64,000 nt of DNA from CAZVJU01 sp964627195 (GTDB lineage: Bacteria > Patescibacteriota > Microgenomatia > UBA8517), in the NCBI GenBank assembly GCA_964627195.1, contig CAZVJU010000003.1:17478-81477 (forward strand), read 5' to 3'. Of this stretch, positions 39,327 to 48,945 are shown one piece after another (the stretch's first letter is position 1; each line of letters opens with the position of its first letter). Position numbers and translations under genes: made by a program. The notes under the pieces are model-generated. The model made no database searches, had not been told where the DNA came from, and was given only the letters and a program-made list of their open reading frames with translations.

Positions 39327-40703
39327 TTAGTTATTTGATAATACTATATTAATTCTTTTTAGCGTTTCTTCCTTGCCTAAAAGTATAATCGACTCGTTAA
39401 TCGGCGGAGTAAATCTTTGACCTGTAATGGCAATTCTCAAATCCATGAAAAAGTCTCCAGTCTTGAATCCGTTTTTATCAATTTGTTTCATTAAACCATC
39501 GTTTAGATCCTTCAAAGACCAAGAGTCTAAGTTATCAAGTACATCTGTTGCGATTCCCAAATGTGTTTTCCAATTCCTGCCCAGCATTTTGGTTTCTATA
39601 CTCGGCTTCTCAAAGAAAAAGCCCGCAATAGTTTCGAAATCACTAAGTTTTGTGATCCTTTCTTTGATCAAAGGAATAATTTTCTTAACCAAATTTTTAT
39701 CAGCTTTATTCGGTGCAAATGGGAGCACTAGCTTGATTAACTCTTCGTCAGTCTTTTGGCGAATATAATAACCATTAAACCAATCAAGTTTTTCTTTATT
39801 GAAAAGGGGATTAGACTTTTGAAAACCGAAAGAATCGAATAGTTTGATAAATTCGTCCAAGGTAAAAAGTTCACGATTATCCTTGGGCGCCCAACCGAGA
39901 AGGATCGTAAAATTAAAGATTGCTTCCTTCAAATAACCTTCATCTTCTAATTGTCTAATAGAGGTTGATCCTTTTCTTTTGGCTAATTTACCCCCTTCGG
40001 CGGATTGAATATCAGTTAGATGGCCGATTTCCGGTCTGTTATATCCTAAATAGTCATATAAAAGTAAATGAATAGGCGTACTGGGCATCCAATCATAACC
40101 TCGTAAAACATGAGTTATTTTCATATCATTATCGTCATAAGTCGCTGCCAGGTGATAGGTCGGAAGTTCACCTAGTACCTTTGATTTAAGAAGTGTTGCA
40201 TCAAATACGGTATTTGAATCCCAGCTTATATCTTTATCGAAAACAAAATCGCGGTATGTTATCTTCTGGTTATCGGGAATTTTTATTTTTATGGCACCTT
40301 CTTTAAGTCCTTTATCCCTGCATGGATCTCTTAAAATCTTCGTATAACCACTATGTTTTGCGTCTCTTGCTGAACATTGACAGTAAAATGCTTTGCCTTC
40401 TTCGACCAGTTTTTCAGCGACTCTTTTATAAATCCCCTCTTTTGCCCTTTCTGATTGGACGTAATATTCATTCCACTTCATCCCGAAATCTGAAATCATC
40501 TTTTTAATTATTTCTACAGCCTCTGGCACATATCTTCTTTGATCAGTATCCTCAATACGCAATAAAAAATCTCCCTTATTATGTTTAGCCAGAGCATAAG
40601 CATAAACACACGTTCTTAAATGGCCAATATGGGGCATTCCTGTCGGACTTGGAGCAAATCGCGTTCGTACTTCTTGAAATTTAGAAGATTTTAACTCAGC
40701 CAC
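39327..40703 (-). CDS. gltX: Glutamyl-tRNA synthetase
   Basis: This 458-residue class I synthetase charges tRNA-Glu. The HIGH motif is in FAPSPTGMPHIGHLRT, and the KMSKS loop appears as KLAKRKGS. The anticodon-binding helical domain fills the C-terminal third. The start is a GTG at 40703, just downstream of a palindromic promoter region shared with the divergent gene at 40747. If no GlnRS gene exists elsewhere, this enzyme may also charge tRNA-Gln with Glu for amidation by GatCAB. That fits the archaeal-type AspRS here but cannot be settled from this window. Confidence 0.96.
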   Translation of the reverse strand: MAELKSSKFQEVRTRFAPSPTGMPHIGHLRTCVYAYALAKHNKGDFLLRIEDTDQRRYVPEAVEIIKKMISDFGMKWNEYYVQSERAKEGIYKRVAEKLVEEGKAFYCQCSARDAKHSGYTKILRDPCRDKGLKEGAIKIKIPDNQKITYRDFVFDKDISWDSNTVFDATLLKSKVLGELPTYHLAATYDDNDMKITHVLRGYDWMPSTPIHLLLYDYLGYNRPEIGHLTDIQSAEGGKLAKRKGSTSIRQLEDEGYLKEAIFNFTILLGWAPKDNRELFTLDEFIKLFDSFGFQKSNPLFNKEKLDWFNGYYIRQKTDEELIKLVLPFAPNKADKNLVKKIIPLIKERITKLSDFETIAGFFFEKPSIETKMLGRNWKTHLGIATDVLDNLDSWSLKDLNDGLMKQIDKNGFKTGDFFMDLRIAITGQRFTPPINESIILLGKEETLKRINIVLSNN

Positions 40704-40719
40704 AATTGAATTCTACCAC

Positions 40720-40735
40720 GAGTACAGTTATACTC
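40720..40735. promoter_or_regulatory. Overlapping divergent promoters in a short inverted repeat
   Basis: GAGTA-cagtta-TACTC contains TATACT for the plus-strand gene (12 nt before the ATG at 40747) and TATAAC for gltX on the minus strand. The two promoters share bases and cannot be used at the same time. Confidence 0.5.
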
Positions 40736-40746
40736 AAAAGAGCTTT

Positions 40747-41820
40747 ATGGCTTCACTTACCCAAATATCCATTTCCGCGAGGAAGGTAATCCGCTACGGA
40801 ATTTACCTTATTATACTTTTAGTTATTTTACGTTTTGCTTTTAACATAAGCCTGAACTTATATAGAAGGGTATTCCCGCCCAGAGAACCGGCACCAACAG
40901 TTGCTTTCGGAAAATTACCGAAATTGGCTCTCCCAGATAAACCTAAAGCGGAAAATATAAACTATACTCTTGAACTAGTAGGAGGCGATCTGCCGAAATT
41001 GCCTGAACAGACTTTGGTTTACGAAATGCCGGCTTTCCAGTCCGACATTAAAGTAATCGATGATGCCAAAAGAAAAGCAAACCAGCTAGGGTTTAACCCA
41101 GATGGTAAAGTGCTGGTTGAGAGCATTCCAAATGTTTATGTATTTAAAAAGGGAGCAACTCCGGCAACACTCACCATGAATGTAATAACAGGAATATTTT
41201 CTATAAGCTACAACATTAATGAAAACCCTAATATTTTTGAAGGCACTCCTGGACAACCTGAGACATCTGTCGATTTTGTTCGGAATTACTTAAAAGGATT
41301 TTTATCAGAAGACCTAACCTCCGGTCCCGGAACTACCGAACTTCTCCGCTATGAAGGTGGTAAGTTTGTCCCTGCAGTTAGTATCTCTGAGTCAAACGCA
41401 ATTAAAGTAAATATTTTTAGAAAAGGCTTTGGAAAAGACGGAAGTATACCGAGTGTAACTCCTGACATGCCAGAAGCTAATGTTTGGTTTATTTTAGCCG
41501 GCCGCTCCAGAACACCAATTGCGGCTGAATACCACTCTTTCCCCATTAACACGTCAAAAATTGCGACCTATCCATTAAAGACAAGTGAGAAAGCGTGGGA
41601 GGAGTTAAAGGAAGGAAAAGCATATTTCGCAAATATTGGTGAAAATAGTTCAGGAGTCATTATCAGAAAAATCTACCTGGCTTATTACGATGCAGGGCAG
41701 TACGCTCAATATTACCAGCCGGTTATTGTCTTTGAGGGAGATAATAAGTTTTTTGCTTTCGTCCCTGCAGTAATAGATGAACACTATGGAAGAGAACAAG
41801 CTACAACTACTGCGCAATAG
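40747..41820 (+). CDS. Membrane-anchored hypothetical protein, CPR-type
   Basis: The 357 residues have one N-terminal membrane helix (about 15-33) and a Pro-rich linker with the segment PTVAFGKLPKLALP. A large extracytoplasmic domain with mostly beta-strand patterns follows. The family resembles hypothetical proteins I associate with Microgenomates genomes (recollection, not a database result). No catalytic motif is visible. Its end overlaps the convergent carboxypeptidase gene by 14 bp. It could be a wall- or pilus-associated structural protein, but nothing in the sequence proves that. Confidence 0.65.
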   Translation: MASLTQISISARKVIRYGIYLIILLVILRFAFNISLNLYRRVFPPREPAPTVAFGKLPKLALPDKPKAENINYTLELVGGDLPKLPEQTLVYEMPAFQSDIKVIDDAKRKANQLGFNPDGKVLVESIPNVYVFKKGATPATLTMNVITGIFSISYNINENPNIFEGTPGQPETSVDFVRNYLKGFLSEDLTSGPGTTELLRYEGGKFVPAVSISESNAIKVNIFRKGFGKDGSIPSVTPDMPEANVWFILAGRSRTPIAAEYHSFPINTSKIATYPLKTSEKAWEELKEGKAYFANIGENSSGVIIRKIYLAYYDAGQYAQYYQPVIVFEGDNKFFAFVPAVIDEHYGREQATTTAQ

Positions 41821-42739
41821 ACCTTTGCACACTCCACCAATCGAAATTAGTAAAGACCCAGTCAATAAGTTCTTTTGTTTCACCAAACCTATCCTCGCTC
41901 CCCAAAAGGGCAATCATAACCTCCCTTTCGTCTCGTTCTATGTAGGTAACCAAATTTTCATGTGAGTCCGGAGTCCAGCCTGTTTTTACCCCTATTACGC
42001 CATCAACCTCTCCCAGCAATTCGTTAATATTATAAAGTCTATGTGATATCTTCCCATCATAGCTATAAACTATCTTTTCTTTTGTACCCACCATCTCCCG
42101 AAAAATAGGATTTTGCATGGCGACACTTGATACGCGCACGAGATCACGAGCGCTGGTTACCTGTCCTTTACCGTCAAGTCCCGATGGATTATAAAAAGAT
42201 GAATGATCCAAATGCAACTCCTCGGCTTTCAGATTCATAGCAGTGATAAAGGAAGCACGTCCACCGGGATAGTTTTTGGCCAAAACCTCCGCGGCGTCGT
42301 TGGCGGAAAAAACTAAAAGGCCGTACAGTAGATCCCCAACTTTTATTTTCTCGCCAACTACAAGTTTCATCTTTTGGCCTTCTACTTGTATCTCTGCACC
42401 TGCTGTTACTAACTCATCCGGGTGATAATAATCCATTGCAACCAAAGCGGTGACAATTTTTGTCGTTGATGCAGGCAGAAGTCTGTCATCGGGATTCTTT
42501 TCGTAAAGCGTAACTTCAGAAGGAAGATCAACTACTAAGATTGACTGGGCAGAAAGATTTGGAGCATCAAACTCATTTACTAAAACAGGGATCGGAGAGA
42601 GACTTGTATCCTGATTTTCTCCGAGAACTTCAGTTTTTAATTCTTCATTCTTGGGAATGTAAAGAGGAATTCTTGTTATTGCTAAAGTCGAAGTTGCTAT
42701 AAAAAAAAATGAGATCATCGCTAAAAGCAAAAGTTTCAT
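41807..42739 (-). CDS. D-alanyl-D-alanine carboxypeptidase (S11)
   Basis: This 310-residue low-molecular-weight penicillin-binding protein has an N-terminal signal or anchor helix and the three active-site motifs: SxxK as ASTTK, SxN as FSAND and KTG as GVKTGWTPDS. It removes the terminal D-Ala from peptidoglycan stem peptides outside the membrane. That both limits 4-3 crosslinking and makes the tetrapeptide substrate used by the L,D-transpeptidase at 6094-6786. It lacks the C-terminal PBP5 beta domain and amphipathic anchor, so it is the minimal form. Confidence 0.93.
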   Translation of the reverse strand: MKLLLLAMISFFFIATSTLAITRIPLYIPKNEELKTEVLGENQDTSLSPIPVLVNEFDAPNLSAQSILVVDLPSEVTLYEKNPDDRLLPASTTKIVTALVAMDYYHPDELVTAGAEIQVEGQKMKLVVGEKIKVGDLLYGLLVFSANDAAEVLAKNYPGGRASFITAMNLKAEELHLDHSSFYNPSGLDGKGQVTSARDLVRVSSVAMQNPIFREMVGTKEKIVYSYDGKISHRLYNINELLGEVDGVIGVKTGWTPDSHENLVTYIERDEREVMIALLGSEDRFGETKELIDWVFTNFDWWSVQRSIAQ

Positions 42740-42784
42740 GTTCTTACTCTAAAATGAAGATGAACATTTTGCAAGACTCCAGTA

Positions 42785-44131
42785 TTACTTTTTCTTTTCC
42801 TGAGGTTTCTGTAAAGTTGACAAACGGATGTCTACTCTTTCCATATCACGAGGAAAGAGACTCGCCTCGCGGATATTTCCTAATCCAAGTATATGCATAG
42901 TAATTCTTTCCGATCCAAATGAAAAACCACCTTCGGGGGGCATACCGAACCTAAACGCTTGCAAATAAAGTTCTAGTTTTTTCGGATCAACATTTCTTTC
43001 CTTTGCCATTTTCAATAACGTATCATAATCGTTTATTCTTCTGCCACCCGTCATCCATTCGGTTCCTCTTCCCAATAAATCAAAACTCATCGTATATTCT
43101 GGGTCTTCAGGATCTTGGAATGTATAAAAAGGCCTTTTCTTAGTTGGATAATGAGAGATGAAAATAAGGTCACTCCCCTTCTCCTCTAAAGACCACCTAC
43201 AAATTTCTTTCTCATCTTCTGGCTCCAAGTCGGGTTCCTTGCGATTGTCTCGACCAGTGCGTCTAAAAATTATTTCTTGTGCTTCCCTTAACTTAATCAT
43301 TGGAATATCATCGGTAAACTTGGGAGTTGTGGCACCAAACTTTTCTAAAATTTCTCCACACTTTTTTTCAACTTCTTTAAGCATAAATTTTATTGTGTAT
43401 TCGGCCATTTCCTTAACATCAAAATAGCTATCGATAAACCCAAATTCTGCATCAAGGGTTGTTACCTCAGTTAAGTGTCGTGTTGTTACAGAGGGTTCTG
43501 CTCTTAGAGTTTTGTTAACCGAAAATACCCTCTCGTACGCACCAACCAAAATTTGTTTATAGAGCTGTGGACTTTGTGATAAATATACTTCATGGTTGAA
43601 ATAGGGAACTTTAAAAACCTCAGCTCCCCCTTCAACAACCTCGGGAATAAAAACTGGCGCCTGGAATTCAAAGAATTCTCTCTCTTTAAGTGCTCGCCTA
43701 AAGGCGTCAATAACAACTTCCTGAACTTTAAAGATAGCGTTTATTTTTGAATTTCTTAAAGTAAGTGGGCGGTAATCAAGAAGTGTAGGTAAAGAAACAT
43801 CCAAGTCTTCCTTTCCCATATCTATAGGTAGTTCATGTGCAGATGACAACAAATTTACCCTTTCCGCCTTAATTTCGACTTTACCTGTTGAGATACTGGG
43901 GTTGATCAAATTTTCAGGTCTCTTTTTGACTTCACCTTCTATTTCAATAACGTACTCTATTCCCAATGAAGAATAATCACTTCCCATTCCGACGACTTGA
44001 ATAATTCCTGTTCGGTCACGCAAATCAATGAAAGTAATTTTTCCGTGGTCGCGTTTTGTATTTACCCACCCAGCGAGTTTTACCTTTTCTCCAATTTTAG
44101 TGAGTGTATCTTTTACTAATGTTCTCTCCAT
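42785..44131 (-). CDS. aspS: Aspartyl-tRNA synthetase, archaeal-type
   Basis: This 448-residue class IIb synthetase has an N-terminal OB-fold anticodon-binding domain (KLAGWVNTKRDHG). The catalytic core includes GGAEVFKVPYF, YLSQSPQLYKQ, motif 2 RAEPSVTTRHLTEVT and motif 3 GSERITMHILG. It lacks the GAD insertion of the common bacterial enzyme and has the archaeal/eukaryal length. This form is often non-discriminating and also charges tRNA-Asn for later amidation. A TAAAAT box 6 nt before the ATG suggests a leaderless mRNA. AsnRS is the main alternative, but the GGAE and QSPQLYKQ residues favour AspRS. Confidence 0.93.
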   Translation of the reverse strand: MERTLVKDTLTKIGEKVKLAGWVNTKRDHGKITFIDLRDRTGIIQVVGMGSDYSSLGIEYVIEIEGEVKKRPENLINPSISTGKVEIKAERVNLLSSAHELPIDMGKEDLDVSLPTLLDYRPLTLRNSKINAIFKVQEVVIDAFRRALKEREFFEFQAPVFIPEVVEGGAEVFKVPYFNHEVYLSQSPQLYKQILVGAYERVFSVNKTLRAEPSVTTRHLTEVTTLDAEFGFIDSYFDVKEMAEYTIKFMLKEVEKKCGEILEKFGATTPKFTDDIPMIKLREAQEIIFRRTGRDNRKEPDLEPEDEKEICRWSLEEKGSDLIFISHYPTKKRPFYTFQDPEDPEYTMSFDLLGRGTEWMTGGRRINDYDTLLKMAKERNVDPKKLELYLQAFRFGMPPEGGFSFGSERITMHILGLGNIREASLFPRDMERVDIRLSTLQKPQEKKK

Positions 44132-44174
44132 ACCCCTATTTTACTATAGCTTCAGGAAAACCGTAAACCCCCGT

Positions 44175-45692
44175 TTACTGATGAATTAAGCTGGAGTTAA
44201 CTTTTCTCAAATATTTGTTAATTTCTTGGCGAGCTTGGGTAGTTACGACAAACTCTAGCCAATGTTTATTTGGTAATTTCGGATTCTTAGACTTTATTAT
44301 CTCAACAACCCGACCGTTTGTTAATTTGTAACTCAAAGGAACAATTTTTTCATCAACCTTGGCCGCTTTTACATACTCGCCCAGATCAGTATGAACGGCA
44401 TAAGCATAGTCAATAGGTGTGGAATTTACCGGCAGATCATAAACATCCCCCTTAGGAGAAAAAACAAAAATTCTTTCAGAGAGAGCGTCAAATTTAACTG
44501 CCCTAAGGAATTCTTTGGAATCAGCAATTTCTTTTTGCCACTGAGCCAACTCCCTTACCCAAGAAAATTTATCAGAGCCCTGCGCCCACTTTCCCTCATC
44601 AATATCCTTAGAGTTCAATTTACCTGCAGATTTGAGAGAGGAAAGGCGCCAATGGGCGGCGGCTCCGTATTCAGCTTCTTCATGCATGGCAAAAGTTCTT
44701 ATCTGAATTTCCACTATATTTCCACCGGGACCAAAAACTTTAGTGTGAATAGAGCGATAACCGTTGGGCTTGGGAATAGCTATAAAGTCATTAACGGCAA
44801 TCTGGGGGACAGGTTTGTAAAATTTATGGGCAACACCTAAAGCAATATAACACTCCGAAGCCTCTTGCACTAAAATTCTCAAAGCAACTACATCGTTTAT
44901 CTTTTTAAAATCCCAACTGATCTCTGACCTTTGCAGTTTTTTCCATAAGGAGTACAAACTTTTTTTCCTTCCGTAAACTTGGGCGGTCACACCTTCTTTA
45001 TTTAATGCCTTAAGAAGAACTTTCTTCATCAGAATAATTTTTCTCTCGGCATTTTTGTAGTAAGGCGATGAAAGATCAACCACCTTTTCGTAATCTTTTA
45101 TATAGGCATACTGAAAGGCCATATTCTCAATTTGATCCTTAGCCTCCGCCATACCTAATCTTTCAGCAAGCGGTGCATAAATCTCCAAACTGTTCCTGGC
45201 ATAGTCAACTTTTCTTTCTTCGGGTAAGTACTCCAGTGTTTTTAAATTATCTAGTCTTTCTGCCAAACGCAAGAAAACAATTCTCAGGTCTTTCGCAATC
45301 GCCAAAAACATCTTGCGCAAATTTTCCACAAACAACTCTTCACTACTTCCTTTAAGTTTTATTTTCGACACTTTAGTTACTCCTTCCACCAAAGCCAGAA
45401 TTTCCTCACCGAAGCCTTGAAGAACATCTTTGGCAGTAGCCGCACCGTGCTCAATTGTGTCATGCAATATCCCGGCGGTTATCGTCGCAAGATCCATCCT
45501 CCACGAAGCTAATATTAATGCGGTTTCCAGAGGATGCCAAATAACTTCTTCCCCGGAATATCTTTTCTCTCCTGCGTGGGCCAATTTCGCAAACTCAAAG
45601 GCACGCCGAAGAGTTGTAAAATCACCAGTGGCATTATAGTCACGAATTATGCTTAGTAAATCTTTAAATCTCTTTTCTAATCTTTTTTCCAT
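44175..45692 (-). CDS. RelA/SpoT-family (p)ppGpp synthetase/hydrolase
   Basis: The 505 residues comprise an HD domain (about 25-170), the synthetase domain (about 225-350) with GRKKSLYSLWKK, NDVVALRILV, GYRSIHTKV and EIQIRT, and a TGS domain (about 395-460). The synthetase residues look intact. In the hydrolase domain the usual HDxxED reads HDTIEH and the ADRxHN segment reads AERLDN, so both the second acidic ligand and a metal Asp are changed. Hydrolysis may be weak. The ACT/RRM end of long RSH proteins is missing. It coordinates growth with starvation. Confidence 0.93.
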   Translation of the reverse strand: MEKRLEKRFKDLLSIIRDYNATGDFTTLRRAFEFAKLAHAGEKRYSGEEVIWHPLETALILASWRMDLATITAGILHDTIEHGAATAKDVLQGFGEEILALVEGVTKVSKIKLKGSSEELFVENLRKMFLAIAKDLRIVFLRLAERLDNLKTLEYLPEERKVDYARNSLEIYAPLAERLGMAEAKDQIENMAFQYAYIKDYEKVVDLSSPYYKNAERKIILMKKVLLKALNKEGVTAQVYGRKKSLYSLWKKLQRSEISWDFKKINDVVALRILVQEASECYIALGVAHKFYKPVPQIAVNDFIAIPKPNGYRSIHTKVFGPGGNIVEIQIRTFAMHEEAEYGAAAHWRLSSLKSAGKLNSKDIDEGKWAQGSDKFSWVRELAQWQKEIADSKEFLRAVKFDALSERIFVFSPKGDVYDLPVNSTPIDYAYAVHTDLGEYVKAAKVDEKIVPLSYKLTNGRVVEIIKSKNPKLPNKHWLEFVVTTQARQEINKYLRKVNSSLIHQ

Positions 45693-45755
45693 AAATTTTT
45701 TTTACACAAGTACAAATATGCTGTGTATGTTGGATTGACACATCCTAAAAATAAT

Positions 45756-47465
45756 TTAGTTGCTAACCTTAATATCCTTAATTTTCAGTTGTATGTTTGT
45801 AGACCCGTTCCAAATATTTTCTTCGACAGTAAAGGCAATATCGTAAAACCCTTCCTGCAAAATATTGGAAAAGAAATTGCCCCAGCCGAAACCGATCGCC
45901 TGAAAAATGTGACCATCTTTTTCTATTACAATTTTTAGATGTTTCCCTTCTTGCCCAACAGTTCTTGCATCGACTAGTCGAACTCTTCGAGTCGCAAAGG
46001 TAGGTGTCGGATTACCGATGCCACTTGGGTCAAATTCTTTGAGTTTGGCAACTAAACTTTCATCAATTAAAGCAAAAGAAAGCTCGCAATCAATCTTTAA
46101 TTTTTTAGTTAATAAATCATCTGTCAAAAGTTTCTCCGCAATTTTTTCAAATTTCTCCTGAAAGATCTTAATTTTTTTCGTTTCAATACTAAACCCTGCA
46201 GCCATAGGATGACCCCCGCCACCCAAAATAATACTATCCAGCTTTCTTATCGACTCGATAATATTAAATCCGGAAATTGACCGGGCTGAAGCCTTGGAAA
46301 TTTTCTCGCCGCGCGCGAAAACTATTGCTGGCCGGTAAAACTCTTCAACCAATTTAGCAGCCGCAAGACCTATAACTCCCTCGTGGTAGCTTTCATGCGC
46401 CAAAACGATTGCTCCTTTCCAAATACTTTTTTGTGCAATATCTCTAGCATGGAAAACCACTTCGTCCACAACTCTTTGCCGTTCACGATTAGTCTTTCCT
46501 ATATATTTGGCGAGTTCCCGAGCCTTCTCATAGCTTTTTGTACACAAAAGCCTAAGTGAATCAATTGCATGTTCCAATCTTCCCATTGCATTTATTCTGG
46601 GAGCAATGACAAAATTAACTTCGTAGGTTCCTATCCCTCTACCATGTAAGACCGTGTCTTTAAAGGTATCTAAACCAGCCTCTGCAAAAAGCGCTAATAA
46701 TCCTACTCTTTTTGTTCTGTTTAATTCTTCCAATCCATACTTTGCAAAAGAGCGGTTTACCTCAACGAGCGGAAGTTGGTCGGCAATTGTTCCGATCCCT
46801 GCCAGTTGCAAAGAATTTTGTAGCTGGAAGCTGGCAGCCGGTAGCTTGGACAAAATTTCTCTTGCTAATATCCAGGCAATACCTGAGCCGCTTATTTTAT
46901 CTGTATGAATAATCGAATGTGCCTTAGGAAGTTTCTTCCCTTTCTGATGATGATCGGTAACTATAACATCAATACCCAGATCACTAGCTTTAACAACAGC
47001 TTCGTTTGCAACAATTCCGTTATCAACAGTTATTATTAACTTTAGTTTTGGATATTTGGTCTTTAGCTTATTAACAGATTCGCCATTCAGCCCATAACCT
47101 TCGGAGAATCTATCCGGTATATAAGGTAGTACTTTTTTGGTATAGGAGTACAAACATTCCCACAATATTGCAGTTGCGCAAATCCCATCAGCATCATAAT
47201 CACCGTAAACTAGTATTTCCTCTTTGTCTTTAATTGCCTTTTGGATTCTTCTTAGCGCTTGTGATATTTCTTTGGCGCTTATACCTAAACTGTTAATGGT
47301 AATCTTTTTGGGATGCACTGATTTAAAAAAGTCCTTTCTTTGTGTGGCAGTCGTCAACCCCCGATTGTCCAAAAGAATGGCAATGATATCTTTATTTTTA
47401 AGCTCTTTACCTTTTTTACTATCGGGTTTATATACTATTTCCCAAATTACATCTTTATTTTTCAT
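45756..47465 (-). CDS. recJ: Single-strand-specific exonuclease RecJ
   Basis: This 569-residue DHH-superfamily nuclease has DYDADGICATA, TVDNGI and the VTDHHQ motif of the catalytic domain, the DHHA1 GGGGHPMAAGF loop, and a C-terminal OB-fold. It degrades single-stranded DNA 5' to 3' in recombination and mismatch or base-excision repair. A short insertion (LPAASFQLQNSLQ) sits in a usually conserved stretch. Its DNA (46820-46850) reads as imperfect AGCTGGAAGCTGGCAGC-type repeats. The promoter region overlaps that of the divergent CCA enzyme. Confidence 0.95.
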   Translation of the reverse strand: MKNKDVIWEIVYKPDSKKGKELKNKDIIAILLDNRGLTTATQRKDFFKSVHPKKITINSLGISAKEISQALRRIQKAIKDKEEILVYGDYDADGICATAILWECLYSYTKKVLPYIPDRFSEGYGLNGESVNKLKTKYPKLKLIITVDNGIVANEAVVKASDLGIDVIVTDHHQKGKKLPKAHSIIHTDKISGSGIAWILAREILSKLPAASFQLQNSLQLAGIGTIADQLPLVEVNRSFAKYGLEELNRTKRVGLLALFAEAGLDTFKDTVLHGRGIGTYEVNFVIAPRINAMGRLEHAIDSLRLLCTKSYEKARELAKYIGKTNRERQRVVDEVVFHARDIAQKSIWKGAIVLAHESYHEGVIGLAAAKLVEEFYRPAIVFARGEKISKASARSISGFNIIESIRKLDSIILGGGGHPMAAGFSIETKKIKIFQEKFEKIAEKLLTDDLLTKKLKIDCELSFALIDESLVAKLKEFDPSGIGNPTPTFATRRVRLVDARTVGQEGKHLKIVIEKDGHIFQAIGFGWGNFFSNILQEGFYDIAFTVEENIWNGSTNIQLKIKDIKVSN

Positions 47466-47503
47466 ACGAAGTTACGAACTAACCAAATAACTAATATCTG
47501 AAG

Positions 47504-47509
47504 TATAAT
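47504..47509 (+). promoter_or_regulatory. -10 box (TATAAT) of the CCA enzyme gene
   Basis: TATAAT ends 6 nt before the ATG at 47516, consistent with a leaderless mRNA. Confidence 0.55.
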
Positions 47510-47515
47510 AGTATC

Positions 47516-48937
47516 ATGCCGAAAGTAGAAATACCCTCAAAAGTTAAAGAAATTATAGAAACATTTGACAAAGCCGGCTACGAAATTTATCTGGTCGGAG
47601 GTGCAGTGCGCGATATCTTCATGGGGAAATTAGTTTACGACTGGGACTTCACAACTGATGCTACACCAGAACAAATACTTAAGCTTTTTGATAACGCATA
47701 CTACACTAACGACTTCGGAATGGTCGGAATACCAAGCGACAAAGAAGATGAGAGGCCGTACGAAATAACAACCTTTAGAACTGAGTATGGCTATTCTGAT
47801 GCACGACGGCCCGACAAAGTGCAGTGGGGAAAAACACTGGAAGAAGATCTGAAGCGCAGGGATTTCACGATAAATGCAATGGCTTTGCAGCTAAAAGCTG
47901 CAGAACAAAATACAAAGGACAAAGGACAAAGGAATTCCTCTTTGGGCTTTGTTGTTTGCACTTTGCGCTTAATAGATATATTTGATGGTCAATCTGATAT
48001 TAAAAATAAGCTCATCCGTGCTGTCGGAGACCCCACTGAGCGTTTTTCCGAAGACGCGCTTCGCATGCTTCGCGCACTGCGCATCGCTTCCGAGTTAGGT
48101 TTTAGAATTGAGGAAAATACTTTCAAAGCAATTCAGGTAAACGCCGCTTCAATCACTAAAATCTCAAAAGAAAGAGTCAGAGACGAAATTATTAAAATTC
48201 TCAAGTCAACACATCCTTATGATGGCATCTTACTTCTCAAAAACTCACTTTTAATGCAGGAGGTCCTACCGGAAATGGAAAAAACGTTCGGAGTAGAACA
48301 AAAATCACCCGGCAGACATCATATTTATGACGTCGGAACACACAGCCTTTTTTCGTTTAAATACGTCTCGGAAAAAAATTCGGATCCTATTGTCCGCTTG
48401 GCAACTTTAATCCATGACATCGGTAAACCTCAAACTTACAAAAAGCTGGATACCGGAGTAATTACTTTTTATAACCACGAAATTATTAGCGCTCAAATCG
48501 CAAAACGCATTGCTGACCGGCTGCGTTTTTCCAGTAAAGATAAGGAAAAACTGTACACCTTAGTGAGATATCATCAATTCAGTGTCGATGAACGCCAGAC
48601 TGATTCAGCGCTACGAAGATTTATCCGAAAAGTCGGCTTGGAAAATATCCCTGACATGCTTGATTTGAGAATCGGGGATAGATTAGGCGGAGGTGCGAGA
48701 GAGACTTCCTGGCGACTTGAAGAATTTAAAAAACGCCTAATTGAAGTTCAAAAGCAACCTTTTACTGTCCGCGATTTGAAAATAGACGGTAATGATGTGA
48801 TGAAAATTCTGGGAATTGCCCCCGGGCCGGAGGTTGGTGAAGTACTCCAGAAACTATTCGATTACGTAGTTGAAGGCAAAATTGCCAACGAGAAAGAAAT
48901 TTTAGTGGAAAGATTAAAGGAACTCAAGAAAGGTTAG
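47516..48937 (+). CDS. cca: CCA tRNA nucleotidyltransferase / poly(A) polymerase family, with HD domain
   Basis: The 473 residues have a class II nucleotidyltransferase head with LVGGAVRDIFMG, the metal motif DWDFTTDA and the RRDFTINAMAL strand. The helical tRNA-binding neck and body follow, then an HD domain (LIHDIGKPQ). It adds CCA to tRNA 3' ends, needed here since tRNA-Glu lacks an encoded CCA. An insertion of about 20 residues after NAMAL (QLKAAEQNTKDKGQRNSS...) breaks the usual spacing to LIDIFDG. Its DNA contains three tandem CAAAGGA heptamers (47913-47932). A polymerase function in RNA decay is the alternative. Confidence 0.93.
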   Translation: MPKVEIPSKVKEIIETFDKAGYEIYLVGGAVRDIFMGKLVYDWDFTTDATPEQILKLFDNAYYTNDFGMVGIPSDKEDERPYEITTFRTEYGYSDARRPDKVQWGKTLEEDLKRRDFTINAMALQLKAAEQNTKDKGQRNSSLGFVVCTLRLIDIFDGQSDIKNKLIRAVGDPTERFSEDALRMLRALRIASELGFRIEENTFKAIQVNAASITKISKERVRDEIIKILKSTHPYDGILLLKNSLLMQEVLPEMEKTFGVEQKSPGRHHIYDVGTHSLFSFKYVSEKNSDPIVRLATLIHDIGKPQTYKKLDTGVITFYNHEIISAQIAKRIADRLRFSSKDKEKLYTLVRYHQFSVDERQTDSALRRFIRKVGLENIPDMLDLRIGDRLGGGARETSWRLEEFKKRLIEVQKQPFTVRDLKIDGNDVMKILGIAPGPEVGEVLQKLFDYVVEGKIANEKEILVERLKELKKG

Positions 48938-48945
48938 TAAATAAC

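Noticed and set aside
43158..43427. Plus-strand frame opposite aspS
   Set aside because: It lies opposite conserved catalytic codons of aspS and has no promoter or ribosome site. Similar antisense frames opposite lon, secD, recJ and the ABC-F gene were dropped for the same reason.
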